Positions 10,761 to 22,860 of a stretch of DNA of 64,000 nucleotides are shown in pieces. This DNA is from Leptodactylus fallax (lineage: Eukaryota > Chordata > Amphibia > Anura > Leptodactylidae), in contig CAMRHE010000076.1 of the NCBI GenBank assembly GCA_947044405.1, positions 6,740,001 to 6,804,000 on the forward strand. Direction: 5' to 3'. Every line of letters begins with the position of its first letter. Within the stretch, counting starts at the first letter, position 1. The position numbers were made by a program, and so were the translations under genes. The notes beneath the pieces were generated by a model. The model saw only the letters and a program-made list of their open reading frames with translations, was not told where the DNA came from and made no database searches.

Positions 10761-11300
10761 GTATTGCAGCTCATAATCATACAAGTAAATAGAGCTGAAC
10801 TACAACACCACAAACATCCTTTAGACAGTTGTGGTGCAGTTTCGGAAAAAACAGCACACCCTTTTTACAAGCTCTGGAAGCCAAAATAAAGATGTTGCAC
10901 AAGACTAAAAAACATCTGTATTCCTACCAATACAATGCTGCAGGTTGTGTGTGGTATTGTGTCTCAGCCTTGTTCACTACATTGGAGCTGAGCTGCAATA
11001 CCATATACTACCAGTGGCCAGGTGTGGCACTGGTTCCATGTTTTGCTAACCTTGAACCACTTTAACTTACAAAGATATAGTTAGGGTGCCTCATCTTGCC
11101 TACCCCACTATACAATGTTTCATATACAGAAATTTGGATAAGACCAATAAGGGATGGGTCCCCACTTTCCAAGGGCCCATAGCAACTGCTCTCTGCTATA
11201 GATGAAGCACTCTTTAACTTGAGTCTGATAACTTACTGCAGCATGATACTCAACAAAAGCCATTGAAAAACTCAATGGCTGCAACTGTTTATTTAACTTG
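10761..11300. other. unclassified non-coding DNA
   Basis: Contains phrases (GAGCTGAGCTGCAATACC, GGAGCTGAGCTGCAATAC) of a kind frequent in amphibian repeats, and similar wording near 44950. No element boundary or coding signal was found. Confidence 0.3.
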
Positions 11301-11301
11301 T

Positions 11302-11652
11302 TAAGGCCAGGACCCCACAAGGTGTAAATGGTGCGTCAAAAACTGCGGCGTTTTACAGTCACTGCAAAGTCGATGGGATTCTAGCAAATCCCATACACAC
11401 ATTGCAGAAAAATACCTGCAGCAGAAACACTGTGGTTTCCAAAACCATTGCAGTTTTGGAAATCGCAGCATGTCAATTATACCTACGGAAACACCGGCGG
11501 TTTCCCTGTAGATATAATGAAAGCAGAAAGTCCGCAGAGGAAACCTCTGAGGACTTTCTATGAATAGCGCTGCAGGAATAACCATGATGCATTGTTGCCG
11601 CGGTTTTTCTCGCACTGCTTTTTTGCTGTGGCCCGCTACGTGGGGCCTTAGC
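11302..11652. mobile_element. palindromic MITE, GGCCCCAC family, copy 1
   Basis: Left end TTAAGGCCAGGACCCCAC and right end ACGTGGGGCCTTA are inverted. Internal sequence (GATGGGATTCTAGCAAATCCC, then ATCGCAGCATGTCAATT, then CCTACGGAAAC) matches 63438-63790 in the same order. TTA beside both ends would fit a 3-bp target duplication of Harbinger type; superfamily is inferred only. Confidence 0.6.
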
Positions 11653-11654
11653 CT

Positions 11655-12405
11655 AAAGGGTTTTTCCAATGTAAAAATATTAATGACTTATCCTAAGGAT
11701 AGGTCATCAGTATCTGCACCCGCACCGATAAGCTGATACACAAAGAATGGAGCAGGAAACAGACAGCTGAATTTTCTGTGTAGTGGCTGAACTGACTCAC
11801 TGCAGCTTAGTTCCCGTTGAAGTAAATGGGAGCTGATCTGCAATACCTGGTCTGGCCACTACACAGAGAACAGCGCTGTCTGCTTCCTGCTCTTTTCTCT
11901 GTGTATCGGCAAGCGTTGGATGTCATATCTAGAGATGAGCGAATTTCTCAAAAGTTCGATTCGGCAGTTCGATTCGAAGTTCCAAAAAATTTGCTTCGAT
12001 CCGAATTACTTTGCGGCAAATAAACAGCTATTTCCAGGCTGCAGAGAGACGGGGTGGGCGGCAAAATGGCGGAAGCCCTTGGATACCACAGTCATGTCTC
12101 TCTCTTTCTCTCCAGCACAGACAAGTTTTATTCATGTGGAAGGATCTGCTAACAAGCAAAGCCACACCTACCCAATTACATCACTAGAGAACATCATGTG
12201 ACCGTCTGATGTCACAAAGGTCCTTACTAAATATTCGTTACCACGAAGCATCAGGAAATCCGGAATCGTGGAGAATCGAAGATTTCCTGAAATTTGGATC
12301 GAATTCCACTTCTGCAGAATCGATTTGCTCATCTCTAGTCATATCCTTATTGATCTCATATTGATGTTCTATCCGTAGGATTTTTACCCTGGAAAATCCC
12401 TTTAA
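11655..12405. mobile_element. palindromic MITE hosting a nested hAT MITE
   Basis: Left end AAAGGGTTTTTCCAATG, then GATAGGTCATCAGTATC. Right end is the inverted GATGTTCTATCCGTAGGATT and GGAAAATCCCTTTAAG. The arms carry the ACACAGAGAATGGAGCAGGA theme also seen at 16600-16900. The right arm is interrupted by the complete element at 11930-12337, so this copy is the older of the two. Confidence 0.65.
11930..12337. mobile_element. complete hAT-type MITE (408 bp) with 8-bp target duplication
   Basis: Flanked by identical 8-bp duplications GTCATATC (11922-11929 and 12338-12345). Termini are inverted: TAGAGATGAGCGAATTT at the left and, reading inward from the right, TAGAGATGAGCAAATCG. An 8-bp duplication and a TAGAGATG start are hallmarks of the hAT superfamily. 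It has no coding capacity. Related ends occur near 4822, 45777 and 51745. Confidence 0.85.
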
Positions 12406-12410
12406 GAGTC

Positions 12411-13366
12411 GAGTTAAAGTTTGCTACATCATTACTTGGCCCCCTCTCACATAAGACTTTTCAATGGGGCCCAGGAGCTTCAAATTAAAACATTTTAGCT
12501 TTATAATTATGATCACCCCTTGACTTTTTATCGGACAGATGTTGACTATGAGGACTTAAAAAAAACCCTCTTTCTTATAATGAGTATTTTTGGGGTGACA
12601 CCAAGTGTCTGGGAATAGCAGAGTTAAGTTTGTTGTATCCCATGCCTTGTATTTCCTTCCCTGATACAACTCTGATCAGGAGATGGCATTTAATATGTGT
12701 GAATTGCCGGGTCGCGTAGTGTTTCAGCAGCAAATGGATGCACTAGTAATACGTCTATGACAAAGAAGGAAATTAATGGTAAGTCTAGTAGGACATTGAG
12801 TAAGTGTGATTTGCCAGCAATGCGTCTATGACAGTTTGGGGAATGTGTGTCTATACTTATAACATATAATTTAACATCCATTTTCAAGCACAAAATAGAA
12901 TGATGTGGCACTAGCGAGCCATTATTTTCTGGGCTGAGTACCCAGTGACACGTCCAAACAGCCTTTTTGAAAAAAAAATAAAAAAAATAAAAAATAATTT
13001 CAATGACCTTTAACTGGAAAATGTATTGTTTTAGCGGATTTTGTGGAGAGGATTCTGTAACAGCGCAGGTATCTTGTCTTATAGATTTAGATTTCGACTT
13101 TTCTTTTTGCTCTGTTCTAGTTTTTTGGGAAGTTTCTTCCTTTGCCTCAATAAATCTGAAATTTTTTTTTTTAACCCATTCCGGTACTTCCTATGGCACA
13201 GACAATGATGGCGCAAGCACACTGTCATTTTCAAAATCGGAAATCAAGCAAACTCAGGTCACTGAACACCTTAAACAGGTTATATAAGGAAAAGTAAAGC
13301 TTAGCGGTGTGTTACTAGTGCTAGATATGAGCCCATAATTATCGTGGCAGTGGAGCCTGAAGTCTT
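12411..13366. other. unclassified non-coding DNA
   Basis: Mostly unique sequence with an A-rich tract around 12969-13000. No gene or bounded element was recognised. Confidence 0.35.
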
Positions 13367-13369
13367 AGG

Positions 13370-14131
13370 GGGCGTTCACACTACCGTTGGTGTCCGTCAG
13401 TAGTGTCCGTTGCTATTGTCCGTTACAAGATTTTAGCATCGGACACTAGCTGAACCGTCAGAAATCCGTTAAAATTTCCATTCATTTCAATGGGTTTTTA
13501 TATTGTGTCTGTTAGTGTCCGTTTACACCAAATCCGTCAGAAGTCCGTTATTTTTTCGCGGACAAAAAATCCCACATGCAGGACTTTTTGTCCGTTTGAA
13601 AAAAACAGATTCTTGACGGACAGTAAGTGTCCGTTATTTTTTTAACATTGAAGTCTATGGGTAACGGACTTATAACGGACAGTAACTGATAGCCATCAGT
13701 TACTGTCCGTTATTTTATGTCCGTTTTTTCCTGCGCATGCTCAGAAAGCAGAAAAAAAACAAAAAACAAAAAAAACGGACAGTGTTAAAAAAAACGGACA
13801 CTAACTGATGCTAATGTGTCCGTTTTTTTTAAATAATCCATTAATTGGATCAGTTAAAAAAATGGACACATTAACATTAGTTAGTGTCCGTTAATGTCTG
13901 TTATGATAGGGTTTCCATCCCTGAATCCACTTAAAAAATGTGGAGAGAAAAGTCCTGCAAGCAGAACTTTTCTCTCCGCATTTTTTCAGCGGAAACTGGA
14001 CGGACCCCATTATAGTCTATGGGGTTTGCAGGTTTCCGTGGGTAACCACTTTTTAAGCAGATTAGGTTTCCATTCTTCGAGTCCCCAAGCGGACCTGAAA
14101 AACAGAAACCTGAATGCGGGTGTGAACCTAG
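13370..14131. mobile_element. Harbinger-like palindromic MITE(s) rich in GTCCGTT
   Basis: Left end TTAGGGGGCGTTCACAC and right end GTGTGAACCTAGCGTAA are inverted and flanked by TTA/TAA. The first 500 bp hold over fifteen copies of GTCCGTT or its complement AACGGAC in both orientations. These include a perfect 17-bp hairpin (13674-13690 with 13695-13711). From 13905 a second palindromic module (GGAGAGAAAAGTCCTGC, then AACTTTTCTCTCC) matches 33700-33740. It could be one composite or two abutting elements. Confidence 0.55.
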
Positions 14132-14137
14132 CGTAAA

Positions 14138-15771
14138 GCTTATCCAATGCAGAGAATGCACTGGTAACTTTTATTTTACCTCTTTAAATAGATCATGCAA
14201 TCATAAGTTGTCTCCTATGCACAGAATGGGGGTCCCATGGCTGGGTGTCCCACAATTCTCTCCCCAATCTCAATAAAGGACATCTTGTGACTGGAACAGT
14301 GGTCGCATATTCGGTCTTTATAGGCTAGACAGAAATAACAAAGCACATACAGTAAGTAGATAGAATAGATACAATAGACTTTGGCGCAGTACTAGGTGTG
14401 CGTGACCTCTGCTCCAATCAGACTTTATGGGACTGATGTGCGGCTCTCTCAGCAGTGGACAGGGGACATTCGTGATTGGGAAGTTGTGGACTTCCTGTTT
14501 CTTGCCTTCCTATCATGCATTGCACGTGCACTGACCAATGAGCAGCATAGTATTGGATCTAATATTATTAACCCTTTCCTTCCTACCCCCAAGCAAAGTC
14601 ATCTATTAGATATGATTGAATCTATTTGGTTTCCATTTTACAGAGCAGAAGAAAATATAGAAGGATTGCATGATCTTGGGTGCCACTGGCAGCCTAGCTG
14701 GCTTCCAATAATGCCTTGCAGGTAGCCCTCGCTCCAGCACAGCCAATCATGAGGGACTATAGTTGTGAGTCACTGATGAGTGGAGTCAGAGCTATGTACA
14801 GATGCAGCCAATCTTAACATGACATTTAACACATTAATAGTTGCTAATCTTTTTACCTCAACTTTTTTGCATGGCTTTCAATAACTTTTGTAATGAGTTA
14901 TCATGGTGCAACAAGGTAACAAATCAAGCTGAAGATGGCTACCTCTATATGTTGCTATCTTTTCGACACTTCTAATGCTTTCTTGGTGTTCAAGAGCTTG
15001 AAAGAGACTGGATACAATCCTGGGAGACCTCCGAGTGTCACACACTACTTTTCGGATTTAATTTACAGAATCCAGTCTGACTGTTGACTCAAATCAATCA
15101 AATCAGACCCCAAATGGATACCCAACTACAGTACGCGGGCTTCACAACTATCCTGTGTGTCCCAGGCACGCAGCCTGAAAGTGCACGCGCCAGCACTATA
15201 TGGCAATATTTATCCAATATGTGATAATATTATGGGGTCAAGGTCTTCAAAATGTGCTTTTCTACGCGTGCAAAGTCAGAGACATATTTTGCCCTTGGCA
15301 GTAGAGGGCCGGTACCTAGGGCACGCTTTCAGTAAGGGGACAATATTTGTGCTTTTAAAGGAAATTTAATTGCTTCTAGTTTTTTGATGGTCACTTTCAA
15401 TCCACATACACCAGACGTCCAAGCAGTTTGTGTCCCCAGTTCGCCAGATTCTTCCTTTCCCTTTGCCGGTTGTCATGTTGTCTTTGTCGCTAGTACAGAA
15501 AGTAGGAGCTGGGCTTTACTTCCATATTCATAAGCAATGCTGTACTTTTATGTGTGACACCTCCATCTTCAAAATGATCTATACTGCCTCAAATATTAAC
15601 TATTACCTGTCCCCAAATAAAGCCAGATACAGTATGCTAGCTCTTATTCCAGCCACATCTATCCTAGACATACAGGGTACATTATACTGGCCAGACTCGG
15701 ACTCAAAGTTGGATTTTGGCGCCCATCTGTCCAGACCCCTGCCTCCTTGTCTTGCATAATGACAGCAGTCA
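14138..15771. other. unclassified non-coding DNA
   Basis: No supported genes; short open frames have no recognisable domains. No tandem or inverted structure was noticed. Confidence 0.35.
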
Positions 15772-15985
15772 GGAGAAAGACCAATCCTCCGACCACTGTC
15801 CCTTTAACATTGATGCTATACAATAGTGGCAGCGGGGATCGGTAATCATTCCTGCTGCCTACATAGGTGCAACATGGCTATGCTGATGTGTAGGCAGCAG
15901 GGACAATTGCTGATCCCTACTGCCACCACTGTAATGTATCAGTGCTCATGGGGCAGTGATCGCTAGATTAATCTTTCTCCCGACC
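15772..15985. repeat. foldback (palindromic) repeat of about 210 bp
   Basis: GGAGAAAGACCAAT at the left pairs with ATTAATCTTTCTCCC at the right. Inner arms GTGGCAGCGGGGATCGG and CTGATCCCTACTGCCAC pair more strongly around TGCTGCCTACA/TGTAGGCAGCA. Probably a small MITE. No target duplication was identified. Confidence 0.6.
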
Positions 15986-16029
15986 ATTCTTCGCCTACAG
16001 TGGGGGGACCTGAGGGGGAATTTATTTTG

Positions 16030-16270
16030 TATGGTCATAATACAGTTGCTTTGTACTGTGTGGGGGCACTAAGGAACATTATACTGTGTGGGTGCACCAA
16101 TGGGGCATTACACTATGTGCAGGCGCCAGCAGCATGTTAAACCATGTGGACACCACTATGGGGCATTATAGTATGTGGGGAGGCACTAAGGAGGCATTAT
16201 ACTGTACCAGGACATTAAGCAGGCTTCATCACTGTATGTTACACCGAGAAGGGCACTGTTTGGGGGCACA
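16030..16270 (+). repeat. ~31-bp minisatellite family, array 2
   Basis: Degenerate tandem copies of ATTATACTGTGTGGGGGCACTAAGGAGC. This is the opposite orientation of array 1 and the same orientation as 37025 and 48260. Six to eight units are recognisable; decay is greater than in array 1. Confidence 0.75.
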
Positions 16271-16465
16271 AGGAGATTTGGTGGGGTCAAATGGAGCATG
16301 GGCAGGACTGGGTGGGGTTAGATGCATGTAAATACTGGACATGTTCAGTTACTGTTCAGCATGGACCTTCAGTACTCACTGTGTCATAGGGAGGCCCATT
16401 CGCATACAATTCCCATTGTTTAGTTGGGTTCATACATTGTGAATTCTGGACACTAAGTGTCATAC

Positions 16466-16792
16466 ACTTGTTAAAGGAACTTTCCAGGTTACAAATATTG
16501 ATGACCTATCCAAAAGCTACAACATCAATAGCTGCTCAAAGGGTATATGACATCAGGCACCCCCACAGATCAGCTGTTCTCGGCAACTGATACACAGAGA
16601 ATGGAGCAGGAAGCAGGCAGCTCCATTCTCTGTGTAGTGGCCAGACCAGGTACTGCAGATTAGCTTCTATTCATTTGAATAGAATAGAATTTGTGAATTG
16701 ACTATTTCTTTGTAATGTATCTTTTTTGTCAGTACTTGAACCCTACAGGTTGTACAGTGCTGCGGAATATGTTGGCGCTATATAAATAAAAT

Positions 16793-16824
<32 letters not shown>

Positions 16825-17015
16825 TGAATGAGACATAAGTTGCGGCGACTCAATTCAACCACTACACAGAAAATATAGCTGTCCGCTTCCTGCTCCATTC
16901 TCTGTACATCAGCTACTGAGAACAGCTGATCCATGTGGGTGCTGGGTGTCAGACCTTCACCATCCTATTCTTAGGATAGGTCATCAATATTTTAAGCCTG
17001 GCAATCCCATTTCAA
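16466..17015. mobile_element. palindromic MITE related to that at 11655
   Basis: Left AAAGGAACTTTCCAGG with GATGACCTATCC; right GGATAGGTCATCAATATTT with GGCAATCCCATTTCAAG. Arms share TCCATTCTCTGTGTAGTGG and the inverted CACTACACAGAAAATA. The centre is interrupted by a retroposon tail at 16680-16825. Confidence 0.6.
16680..16825 (+). mobile_element. 3' end of a LINE or SINE with (ATT)n tail
   Basis: Contains CAGTGCTGCGGAATATG, then GTTGGCGCTATATAAATAAA, then a pure (ATT)n tail to 16825. This is the typical 3' end of a non-LTR retroposon. The word ATTTGAAT occurs before (16672-16679) and after (about 16821-16828) the insert and may be the target duplication. Only the 3' part is present; class (LINE or SINE) is not resolved. 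Confidence 0.6.
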
Positions 17016-18594
17016 GTTGGTGAGAGATTTGAGTGACTATGCCCTCCTTCCCAGGAGCTTTGGGCCCCTGACAACTGTCTAAAAGGGCCATGTTATAATC
17101 TGCATAGACATCAGCCACTAATTAGAACCGCCCACTGGACTCCTAACCCTAGAGTCAGCAGACATATAAATCTACATCTATAACACAAGTTCTGCTGAAC
17201 CTTTCCGGTCGGCTCCTCCTGCTCTATAACATACTGCCTACAGATCAGACTGCACGTTTAACAAGACAGGTCCCCTTTAACTCAGAATTGTGTAATATTG
17301 TATCTGAAGACTGATTTTCGTCACCAGAACACCTATGTCCTGGTAGTTAAGAGTGAAGCCTAGAGATCTGTATAAAAAGGTACAAAAGATCTCGGTATAA
17401 TGCAATCAGCAAGTGAAAAGCTATAGGAATAGATGAATAATGGTATGGAATAGGGTCAGTAGAGCTTACAGTCTACTGAATGAACAGCCAGCTGTAAATT
17501 ACAAGGCGAACATACAGTACACTTCAATAAATCACCCTCTAAGTCATTTTCTGTGCTTAGCAGAACAGAACAATGTGATGGGGTGGAATGTATACATGCT
17601 GATGTTTTGTCCTGGTTTACCATTGTACTGTATATGGATAAAAGGTCAGGTCCAGCCTTCTCCGCTGGGAAACAAGCTGCTTGTCTGGCCTGATTGAGAA
17701 GCCTTTTTTTGCAGGGAGATTATAATAAATGTCAAAAGCTGATCCGGTCTAACAACAGTCTCATTTTTCTTAATATTATTTATTTCTTCACCCCCTTTAT
17801 TTTATTAGGGAGAAATAAAACAGCAAAATAACTCTGCTCCTATCTCCATGTCCTTTCATTGTTTAGATAATCCACATTTTCTCTCCACTGCATTGCTGAA
17901 TATTCTAGTCCCCCCTCCTCAATTAATAGGGGATAGACTGCACCACACTGCCATCTACTGGTGGCTAGAGAGCACTGCAGGCGGATGATATCATCTGTCA
18001 AATCTTTATATATGAACCTTATACTCAAGAAAACCTTTCCAGGACTTTTATGATAACATAAAATGTTTGTTTTTTTTTGTTTGTTTCAAAAGAATACAAA
18101 TGCTAAATCCCGCTGAGCGAGGACGGTAAATCTGCCGTGTCCTTTGTCTGATCTCTCTGCAGGAAATTCATAATTAGGAGACGCGTAAACAGCGAATATC
18201 TGCAAAAAGGGGTCAATATAGCAACAAAACCATTCTAGCTGTTCATAGCTTTAGTTTATAATGTGTTCAGATAACTTTGTATGAGATAAATTATACGATG
18301 CATGATAGACAGTTTGTTAGTAGAGAAAATGCCGGGGGACTACAAGTACAAGCATGCGCAATAAATATGCTAGCCTCACAAAGGCACAAAGGATATTTGA
18401 CATCCACATCCTTCATTGTTAATGGTTTAGTGCACTGCTCGCCAATTTAAGAAACATAAGCCATTGTGAACTACAACTACCAGTAGGCATTGAGAGCCGA
18501 AAACTCAACTGATTTGCTCATGGGACAATGAGAGAGTCAATAAACCTACTGTATTATTTCCTTATATTTCCCCAAATGTAGCAAATCAATATAT

Positions 18595-18598
<4 letters not shown>
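17016..18598. other. unclassified non-coding DNA
   Basis: No supported gene, array or bounded element. A T-rich run lies near 18068-18080. Confidence 0.35.

Positions 18599-18634
<36 letters not shown>
18599..18634. repeat. (AT)n microsatellite
   Basis: About 18 uninterrupted AT units. Confidence 0.95.
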
Positions 18635-18640
<6 letters not shown>

Positions 18641-20640
18641 TGGCAATTGGTAATAGGAAAAAACAAAAATATTCTAATGATTCATGAATTGGGACCAAAT
18701 TTATAAACCGGCAAATTGAATTTAAGAAATTGCTCAAAAGAGTCTTCAATGATGAAATTTGATGACTATGTTTAGAACAATCACATGGATGTCATAGGAA
18801 GGTAGATATGGGAGGACCAGGTGCTTAACACAAGGGGGAGCTCTACCTTTTAAAGCCTAACTACAGCTCTGAGGATCAAGAGGTCCTGGGTATCTTACTA
18901 TGGCAGACTGCAGAGCTAACCGCACTAACCCTCCCATTTTACAGCAGTTGTCAGTTTACGACACACAACAGAGAAGGAGGGGATGAGCTCTTGACCAAAT
19001 CACCCCTAGTCTTATATATAATAACCCAGTAATAGACTAAGAATAGATATAATAGTGGGACTTTATCATATCCTGCGCTCCAGAATTCTGACGTCAAGCA
19101 GTCACAAAAAATAGGGATTTTTGACTCTTTGAGCAAACCTTATGCAGTTTTTTGCATTTTTACACCACACACTCCAGTTTTGAAACATGGGTGGGAAAGT
19201 GGTCTTAGTGCTTAGTCAGTGGAGCTTATGTACTTCAGATTTAGGCTACATGCACATGAACGTCGATGAAACGCCATAGATAGCACACATCCATTTCATT
19301 ACTAAGGCAGGACTAGGACATATCCTGAGCTTTGTCTCTGGGCTCACAGCCCCATACAAAGACTGCGATAATACACTGACGTATGTAAGGGGCCATAGAG
19401 AGGAATGGGTCACACAAGTGCACTGGCGCTCCATTCACAAGGAGGCTTTGTAATCTCCGGCAGCGTCCGCAGCCCCATAGAAGTGAATGGAGCACTGGTC
19501 ACACAAGTGCACTGGCACTCCATTAAAATGAAGGCCTTAGGGGGAATTTCGGTCTCCCGTGTTCCTGATCACTGGAGGACCCGACATTCTGGCTCCAAGT
19601 GATTGGACACTTATCCCCTGTCCTGTGAATAGAGGATAAGTGTCCATAATGGGACAACCCCTTTAACTATTTTAATCCCCAAAATATAAAATACACATTT
19701 ACCTAACAAGATTTGTATCCTAAATCATGACCCAAGTATAAGTTCCATTCCTGTTCCTCACAGAAACACCCCAAACTGTCAGAAATAATAATAATAGAAT
19801 AAGTACTTACTCGTATTCTACATGAAATAACAATTGCGATGTACCACTCCTCTGCTACTCCTCCTAGAAAAATATGATTAAATAGACAACTGGGTGTTAC
19901 CATTCTCTTATCAAAGGGGTGTGACACAGTCTGACATTGTTAGCTCTGATTGGACAGTATGTAAGGACACACCCCCAAATAGTAACAATAGTAATAACAG
20001 AGGAACTGTACAATGCAGAGTTATATATAGTTATATATAGAGTTCTATATATGAAAAGATGCCCCAGAATTGTTATCTCGTGGGGAATACAAGTGTTTGC
20101 TATAACAGACATATCAAGTGATAAAGACATAACTTGAAGCTCCTGGGCCCCAAAGTAAAATGTATAACAGGCCCCCTACTTATCACGTATTATCTATAAT
20201 ACTGGTGTCTTCTTATGTTGTAGAGAGACCTTTGGGCCCCCCTGAGGCTCCTGGGCCCGGTAGCGATTGCTATCTCTGCACTTCCTTATAATTAGGAGTC
20301 TCTTTAGAGCAATACGTCATAATCTCCTTTCTTATGTATTCTAGCTCATGGGACAATCCTGTGACTGCCGGCATGTATAGAAAACCTAGAGAATATTTCC
20401 ACTGTCCATTATTATAGCTCCCTGTGGATGGGACCCTCTTCCTTTTGGAGGGGTTATTCTGGCTTGGCTTTATTCCCAGATCTTGCCATTAGGTTTCATG
20501 AAAACCAGGCATTACACTACAGAAAGCGCTAATCTAAGGTGGCGCTAGAGCAAGTTCCTTTTTTGCATATTCCTTTCCCAGAATTCTTAGCAGGGCATGC
20601 ATGGTCTAATATGTCTCTGTACACCTCACGGTGGCGTCTC
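18635..20640. other. unclassified DNA with MITE fragments
   Basis: GGATAAGTGTCC...GGGACAACCCCTTTAA around 19615-19665 is a right-hand MITE terminus of the AAAGGGGTTGTCC type, without a clear left partner. 19915-19980 and the short direct repeat AGTTATATAT (20019-20042) are unexplained. No gene was found. Confidence 0.35.
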
Positions 20641-20642
20641 CT

Positions 20643-20836
20643 TAAAGGGATTGTGCCGCTAAGGATACTTATCAGTGTCAGATCGCTAGGGGTGCAACCG
20701 CTGGGTTTCCCATTGATCAGGAGAATGGAGAACTGAGTCCCCCTAAAACCTCCTTGACCCCCAGCAGTCTGGCACCTATTCCCTATCCTGTGGATAGGGG
20801 ATAAGCATATTTAACAGCACAACCCCATTAATTTGA
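20643..20836. mobile_element. short palindromic TTAA-flanked MITE
   Basis: Left TTAAAGGGATTGTGCCGC with GGATACTTATC; right GGATAAGCATATTTAACAGC with ACAACCCCATTAA. Inverted ends abut TTAA on both sides and the element is about 190 bp. Confidence 0.6.
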
Positions 20837-22342
20837 CATAGCACCCTTTCTGACCCAGTATCCTGAGTTGTCAAGCAAGAGATGTCACAGAGCTTTTCCA
20901 GGCTCCTGAATACTAAATCTATCAGTTTGTGTAATGATGCATTGAGGGGATTTTATTAAAGAGGATCTTTCACCACCTCCAAAAAGTCCAGTTCTTTGCA
21001 TCCTATAGTAGGAGCCGCTCCACTGATTCCGATGCAGTTGTAATTTTTTTTTTCTCTAGCACTCACCATTCCTGAGCAATCAGTATAGGTAGTTTTGGTG
21101 CTTGATATGTTAACTAGATTCTGTAATGTCAAGTGGGTGGTGTCAGGAAGGAACAGGAAAGGGGGCAAGACTCCCCCCAGCTGGCCATGGCCTCTTAATT
21201 AACTGGGTACACTTCCGTCTGCCAGAATATAAAATTATGCCATGAACTGGCGCTGATTTCAGGTACAACTCACACCAGATATCTGGCTTGGGTTATAGTA
21301 AATTTTAGCAAATGGGTTTGTAAGTTCCTCCCAATATATACAAATTCCCCACCATTTGCATTGCAGGCCATACAGCCCGCCTCCTGTTCTAACTGGGGTG
21401 CACTAAATTGCTCTTATTAATACCATACCTTGCCATAAACCCCACCTCTTTGTGTCTGTATTGCTTGCCCAGCTATGGCTATGACTACACAGTGACATTT
21501 GAGCTCTCCCAATTTGTGGTACAATTGTAGTATTGGCCCTACACATTCTCAATATTTCCCTATGGGTGCTAGTACTTTTCTGACCATCACAAAAAACGCA
21601 GTCCACCATGATAATGTCACAACAGTGCCATAATTTGGGTGGCTCAAAGTGGACAAATACCTTAATATTCCTGAGCCACAGAGGTAAAACTGGAGGCTAC
21701 TGGACCCCAGTGTTATTTCTGTGACAGGGCCCATGTGCTGTTTATAACCCTGGTCTCTTTTTACGTGGTACAGGGGTCCCTTGGGTCCCCTTAGGCATCA
21801 GGGTGTAGGTGTGACTGCTACCCCTGCAACTCTTGTAGCTACACCCCTGCTGAGCATCTCCTCTCCGAGCAGAATATTCTATGCGGGGAATAGACAGTTT
21901 CAATGAATATCACAATAGATTTATTATTGCCTTGAATCATTCACAGCAAACATGTAGCACGCTCCTATCTCCTAGAATAACAGCAGCTCAGGCTAATCCA
22001 TTGCTCGCCGTGAAAGGCCTGTGCCTGCCGGAGACAACAAACCATCTATCTGCGCCATCCCATTCATTGTCTCAGCATCCTATCAATCAGAGCTGCTGGG
22101 TCATCAATGCTGGGGGACTCATGTCTGTAACCTCTGCTGAAAGCAAACTTTCCACAGGCCATTCTGACCTGTCTCTTTGTCTCGTCTCCTCCTGCCAAAA
22201 CTGATTGTTTGCTTTTTTGCTGTGGTCAGGACAATGCCAGGGAAAGGTGTGTTTACTTAATTGTGTTATATTAAAATTCAGGGTTTTATCTGTGTGCAGA
22301 GCTGTTCAAGGTGAACGGGAGCCAAAGACATCCACGTAGACA
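20837..22342. other. unclassified non-coding DNA
   Basis: Unremarkable sequence without supported features. Short GGGCCCC phrases near 21700-21850 resemble common dispersed repeats. Confidence 0.3.
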
Positions 22343-22361
22343 TCGAGAGAGAGAGAGAGAG
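22343..22361. repeat. (GA)n short microsatellite
   Basis: GAGA run of about nine units between CATC and CGGCAG. Confidence 0.8.
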
Positions 22362-22618
22362 ACGGCAGTGGAGGAGGCTTAACAGGACAGGAGAGGCGGC
22401 ATATGGTTCTCTGACTTATCATGCCTTAGGAAACCTATGTGATCAGTGAGAAGAGACACATGGAGGCATTGGCATCTTTCCTCTACCCAGCGACCACTTT
22501 GCTTAGTGTGTAAAATAAGACATTGGCTCGTGACCAAGCTGCTTATGGAAATACTGGCAACCTGGGTGACAAGCTCACTTTACTGCAATTAGCATTTAGA
22601 GGGTATATAACAATGGTA

Positions 22619-22630
22619 ATTATATATATC

Positions 22631-22682
<52 letters not shown>
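22619..22682. repeat. (TA)n microsatellite
   Basis: TA run with one TC and one CA interruption near its start, then about 20 pure units. Followed at 22741-22860 by further AT-rich DNA and a (TTAA)n run. Confidence 0.93.
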
Positions 22683-22688
<6 letters not shown>

Positions 22689-22835
22689 GCATCGTAATAT
22701 TTATTTATATGCATAGAAATAGCGAGTGCTAAACATATATACAAATATTTTGTATTATATTAATATTATATATATAGATATTTTATATTGCATTAATACT
22801 GTATGTAGTAGAATTATTGATTAATCATTAATCAA

Positions 22836-22860
22836 TAATTAATTAATTAATTAATTAATT
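22836..22860. repeat. (AATT)n microsatellite
   Basis: AATTAATTAATT repeated about six times, next to an inverted ATTGATTAATCATTAATCAAT motif at 22814-22835. Confidence 0.85.
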
